64,000 bases of DNA, taken from positions 785,501-849,500 of the forward strand of contig NC_009437.1 in the NCBI RefSeq assembly GCF_000016545.1. Reading direction: 5' to 3'. Below, piece after piece: positions 61,750 through 64,000 of the stretch. Numbering within the stretch: the stretch's first letter is position 1; each line of letters begins with the position of its first letter. The position numbers and the translations under genes were made by a program. This DNA comes from Caldicellulosiruptor saccharolyticus DSM 8903 (GTDB lineage Bacteria; Bacillota; Thermoanaerobacteria; Caldicellulosiruptorales; Caldicellulosiruptoraceae). The notes below the pieces were generated by a model. That model did no database searches. It saw only the letters and a list, made by a program, of their open reading frames with translations, and had not been told where the DNA came from.

Positions 61750-63978
61750 ATGATGAAGATAGAAAATATAAAGGTTTACAACAATAAGAATATCTATTCT
61801 GACAAAAAAGTGGCTGTGGTAGATGTCAAATGCGATATTGAAAAGGCACAGAAGTTTGCAACCTATTGTATCCAGATACAAAATTTGATTGGATATAACC
61901 TGATTGAGTTACATGACTGTATAAAAGAGGTAGACAAGATAAAAGTGATTATTGAACATGACAATCCAAAGGTAATTTCTCAAGTAATAGAACTTGCTGT
62001 TGAAGCTGTGAACAATAATTTAAAAATTGAGGATTGTCAGGATAAGATCTTGAAACTGAAAAAGCTCACAATTGAGACAGAGCTGAGTCCTAATACAAGG
62101 CTTTTGAAAAATGCATGCCAGAAAAGAGGTATAAGATTTACAAGGATTGGTTATACAGACACATGTGTATTGGGTGAAGGGAAGTGGGCGAAGGTTTTTT
62201 CAGGTCTTTTGAGTGATCATGACTTTGCTCAATTGAGTTTGTCTTTTGACAGAGAGCTGCAAAAGAGAGTCTTGCAGGCAAATGGTTTTCCGGTTCCAAT
62301 GTTCAGAGTTGTATTTACACAAAATGAGCTTGTGCAAGCAGTAAAAGAACTTGGTTTTCCTCTTTCAATAAAAGGTTGTTGTAAGAATTCACCAAATTTT
62401 GTAAATATAAGAACAAACCAACAGGCAATAGAGACTTTCAATACAATAAAAAACTTTGAAAACAGAGTAGTGGTAGAGAGGTTTGTCTTGGGAAACAGTT
62501 ACAAGGTTTTGGTTGTAAATGGCAGGATGGTTGCTGCTATAAAAAGGATATCGCCTTATATTATAGGAGATGGAAAAAAGAAGATTTTAGAGCTTCTAAG
62601 TGAGGCAGAGAGGCAAAATAAACAGATTCAGAAGAATATACTTAAACAGGGTTTTAATCTGTATGACATTTTACCAAGGGGAATGAGTATATATTTAAAA
62701 GAGGCCACAAATTTTAAAAATGGATGTATTGTAGAGGATGTAACAGAGCAGGTAGCATGTACAAATCAGCAGCTCTTTTGCAATGTTGTACAAAAATTTG
62801 GTTACCAGTTTGCAGTTTTGGACTTTGTAACAGAGAATATCTCTTTGCCATATACAACAATTGGTGGTTATATTGTAGATATAGAGACGAACGCCGATTT
62901 GAGGGTATTTTGTCAAAACTGCAATGTTGATGTATATGGCGCAATCCTGGATGTATACTTTGAAAAAATGCCAAACCCGTCTGTACCGATAATTGCTGTT
63001 TCAGGAACATTTGGAAAAAGCACAATTCTCCAGATTATAAGATATATTTTGCAAAGATGCGGTGTTGAGACTACAATAGACTTTGATATAAACAATTTTT
63101 ATCTTAGAAATATTTCTGATACCTCAGATGTAAAACTGATTGAGTTCAATCCCTCAGATCAAATTGAAGAAATAGAGGTTGAACCATGCATAGGAATAAT
63201 AGCAAATACCTTAAATGAAAATCAAATAGAAAGAAATATACTATTTTCAAGAAGTATAAAAGAAAATGGATACCTTATTTTAAACATAAACGACCCTTTT
63301 AAATACCTCTATAGTAGCAAAGCAAAGTGCCAAATTGTATTTACTTCAGCTAAATTTGACCATCCTGACCTGAAGGCTCATATTGAATTGAAAAAACCTT
63401 GTGTGTATCTTGAAGATGATTCAATTATAATCTTTGATGGGAGAGAAACATTTGAATTTTGTAGCATAAAAGAAATTCCGTATTCATATGATGGGAAACT
63501 CAAATTTGCAATAGAAAATATCCTGCAAGTTGTGGCAGCACTTTACTTTTTCGGTGTTGATCCTGAGATCATTTACAAGTTCTTGATTGAGTATAAAAAC
63601 GACTCTCATCAAAACCCTGGTAAGTTTAACATCTTTGATATCAATGGGGTTAAAGTTATAATTGACGATATTCAAAAAAAGGAACATGTCAAGATTGTTA
63701 TCGAAAATCTTGAGCAGATAGGGATTTGTAAGCTTTTATTTGTATGTGATAGTACTAAAAAGGATTTAATAGATTTTGTAGAAGATAGAGAAAGGATTGT
63801 TTACAAGGATATAAAGGTTTTTGAAGATGTTATAGCACTGATTTCTGTGGCCATGAGAAAAGCGAAAAAGGGCGAAGGCGTTTTTATTATCCTTCCAGAA
63901 CCTCTTAATAAGGATATAACATTCGAAATACGGGAAAGTTTAGCAAGGCGTAAAAAGAATTTTGTTAACAATGCTTGA
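61750..63978 (+). CDS. Cyanophycin-synthetase-like ligase (ATP-grasp plus Mur-ligase domains)
   Basis: The protein has 742 residues. The N-terminal part (to about 150) resembles the CphA N domain. ATP-grasp follows, with LQKRVLQANGFPVPMFRV, FPLSIKGC, VVVERFVLGNSYKVLVVNGRMVAA and VDIETNADLRVF. The C-terminal Mur-ligase part has an unusual P-loop, VSGTFGKSTILQ near residue 415, and only the later IIDDIQKKEHV resembles the usual block. Cyanophycin synthetase joins Asp and Arg into a storage polymer, but this copy is divergent and could make another amino acid conjugate. AAGGAG is about 19 bases before ATG 61750, rather far. Confidence 0.75.
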   Translation: MMKIENIKVYNNKNIYSDKKVAVVDVKCDIEKAQKFATYCIQIQNLIGYNLIELHDCIKEVDKIKVIIEHDNPKVISQVIELAVEAVNNNLKIEDCQDKILKLKKLTIETELSPNTRLLKNACQKRGIRFTRIGYTDTCVLGEGKWAKVFSGLLSDHDFAQLSLSFDRELQKRVLQANGFPVPMFRVVFTQNELVQAVKELGFPLSIKGCCKNSPNFVNIRTNQQAIETFNTIKNFENRVVVERFVLGNSYKVLVVNGRMVAAIKRISPYIIGDGKKKILELLSEAERQNKQIQKNILKQGFNLYDILPRGMSIYLKEATNFKNGCIVEDVTEQVACTNQQLFCNVVQKFGYQFAVLDFVTENISLPYTTIGGYIVDIETNADLRVFCQNCNVDVYGAILDVYFEKMPNPSVPIIAVSGTFGKSTILQIIRYILQRCGVETTIDFDINNFYLRNISDTSDVKLIEFNPSDQIEEIEVEPCIGIIANTLNENQIERNILFSRSIKENGYLILNINDPFKYLYSSKAKCQIVFTSAKFDHPDLKAHIELKKPCVYLEDDSIIIFDGRETFEFCSIKEIPYSYDGKLKFAIENILQVVAALYFFGVDPEIIYKFLIEYKNDSHQNPGKFNIFDINGVKVIIDDIQKKEHVKIVIENLEQIGICKLLFVCDSTKKDLIDFVEDRERIVYKDIKVFEDVIALISVAMRKAKKGEGVFIILPEPLNKDITFEIRESLARRKKNFVNNA

Positions 63979-64000
63979 AATAAGACTTTAAGTTTAGTAT

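Noticed and set aside
1-64000. CRISPR arrays, tRNA or rRNA genes, prophage
   Set aside because: I saw no regularly spaced repeats, no tRNA cloverleaf with the T-loop sequence, no rRNA, and no phage structural genes.

Overview
The window looks like chromosome from a low-GC, anaerobic, thermophilic Firmicute of the Caldicellulosiruptor type. This rests on AT-rich DNA, frequent TTG/GTG starts with strong GGAGG-type ribosome sites, many amide-rich but otherwise ordinary Firmicute housekeeping genes, plant-polysaccharide sugar genes (GH127, araB-araR-araD) and Re-citrate-synthase-like enzymes in place of a classical citrate synthase. The genus is inferred from gene content and was not verified.

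Layout. 1-10269: one co-directional cluster with an ABC exporter, a DUF4175-like membrane protein, a MoxR ATPase, a DUF58 protein and two large VWA/BatA-type membrane proteins. 10309-14025: gltX-cysE-cysS with its own sigma-A promoter and a terminator. 14024-16250: a GGCT-like protein, an HxlR regulator and a divergent iron alcohol dehydrogenase. 16331-18586: an Rpn-type nuclease gene split by an IS element. 18797-22725: a KimA-type potassium importer and a divergent, frameshifted ClC channel with a C-terminal RCK_C domain. 22897-32026: GH127, an EutH-like protein, a polysaccharide deacetylase, a secreted protein and the arabinose operon. 32114-33669: a Re-citrate-synthase-like gene behind a c-di-AMP (ydaO) riboswitch. 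34313-35916: two unknown exported or anchored proteins. 36098-43535: a DUF362 ferredoxin, pabA-pabB-pabC, and a decaying flavinylation cluster (4Fe-4S/FMN-binding protein and ApbE) with a TetR regulator. 43536-46474: a decayed region with a gluzincin peptidase and an orphan BlaI. 46475-53382: ferredoxin, fumarase beta, then the conserved yaaO-tmk-yaaQ-yaaR-holB-ricT block and rmuC. 53486-61667: a second Re-citrate-synthase-like gene, an ABC pair on the other strand, then aconitase-isocitrate dehydrogenase-GntR. 61750-63978: a cyanophycin-synthetase-like ligase.

Two regulatory stories stand out. First, the two Re-citrate-synthase paralogues appear to be controlled differently: one has a c-di-AMP riboswitch, and the other has a palindrome resembling one at the aconitase-IDH-GntR promoter. 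The window also has KimA, a ClC with RCK_C and the c-di-AMP receptor protein YaaQ/DarA, so potassium, osmotic state and entry of carbon into 2-oxoglutarate/glutamate may be linked. Second, a 46-bp promoter-operator block with a 16-bp palindrome is repeated at hxlR and at the pab operon 22 kb away (44 of 46 positions identical), which suggests the HxlR protein controls p-aminobenzoate synthesis and itself. Several genes carry single-base shifts in six-base homopolymers; these may be real decay or sequence error.
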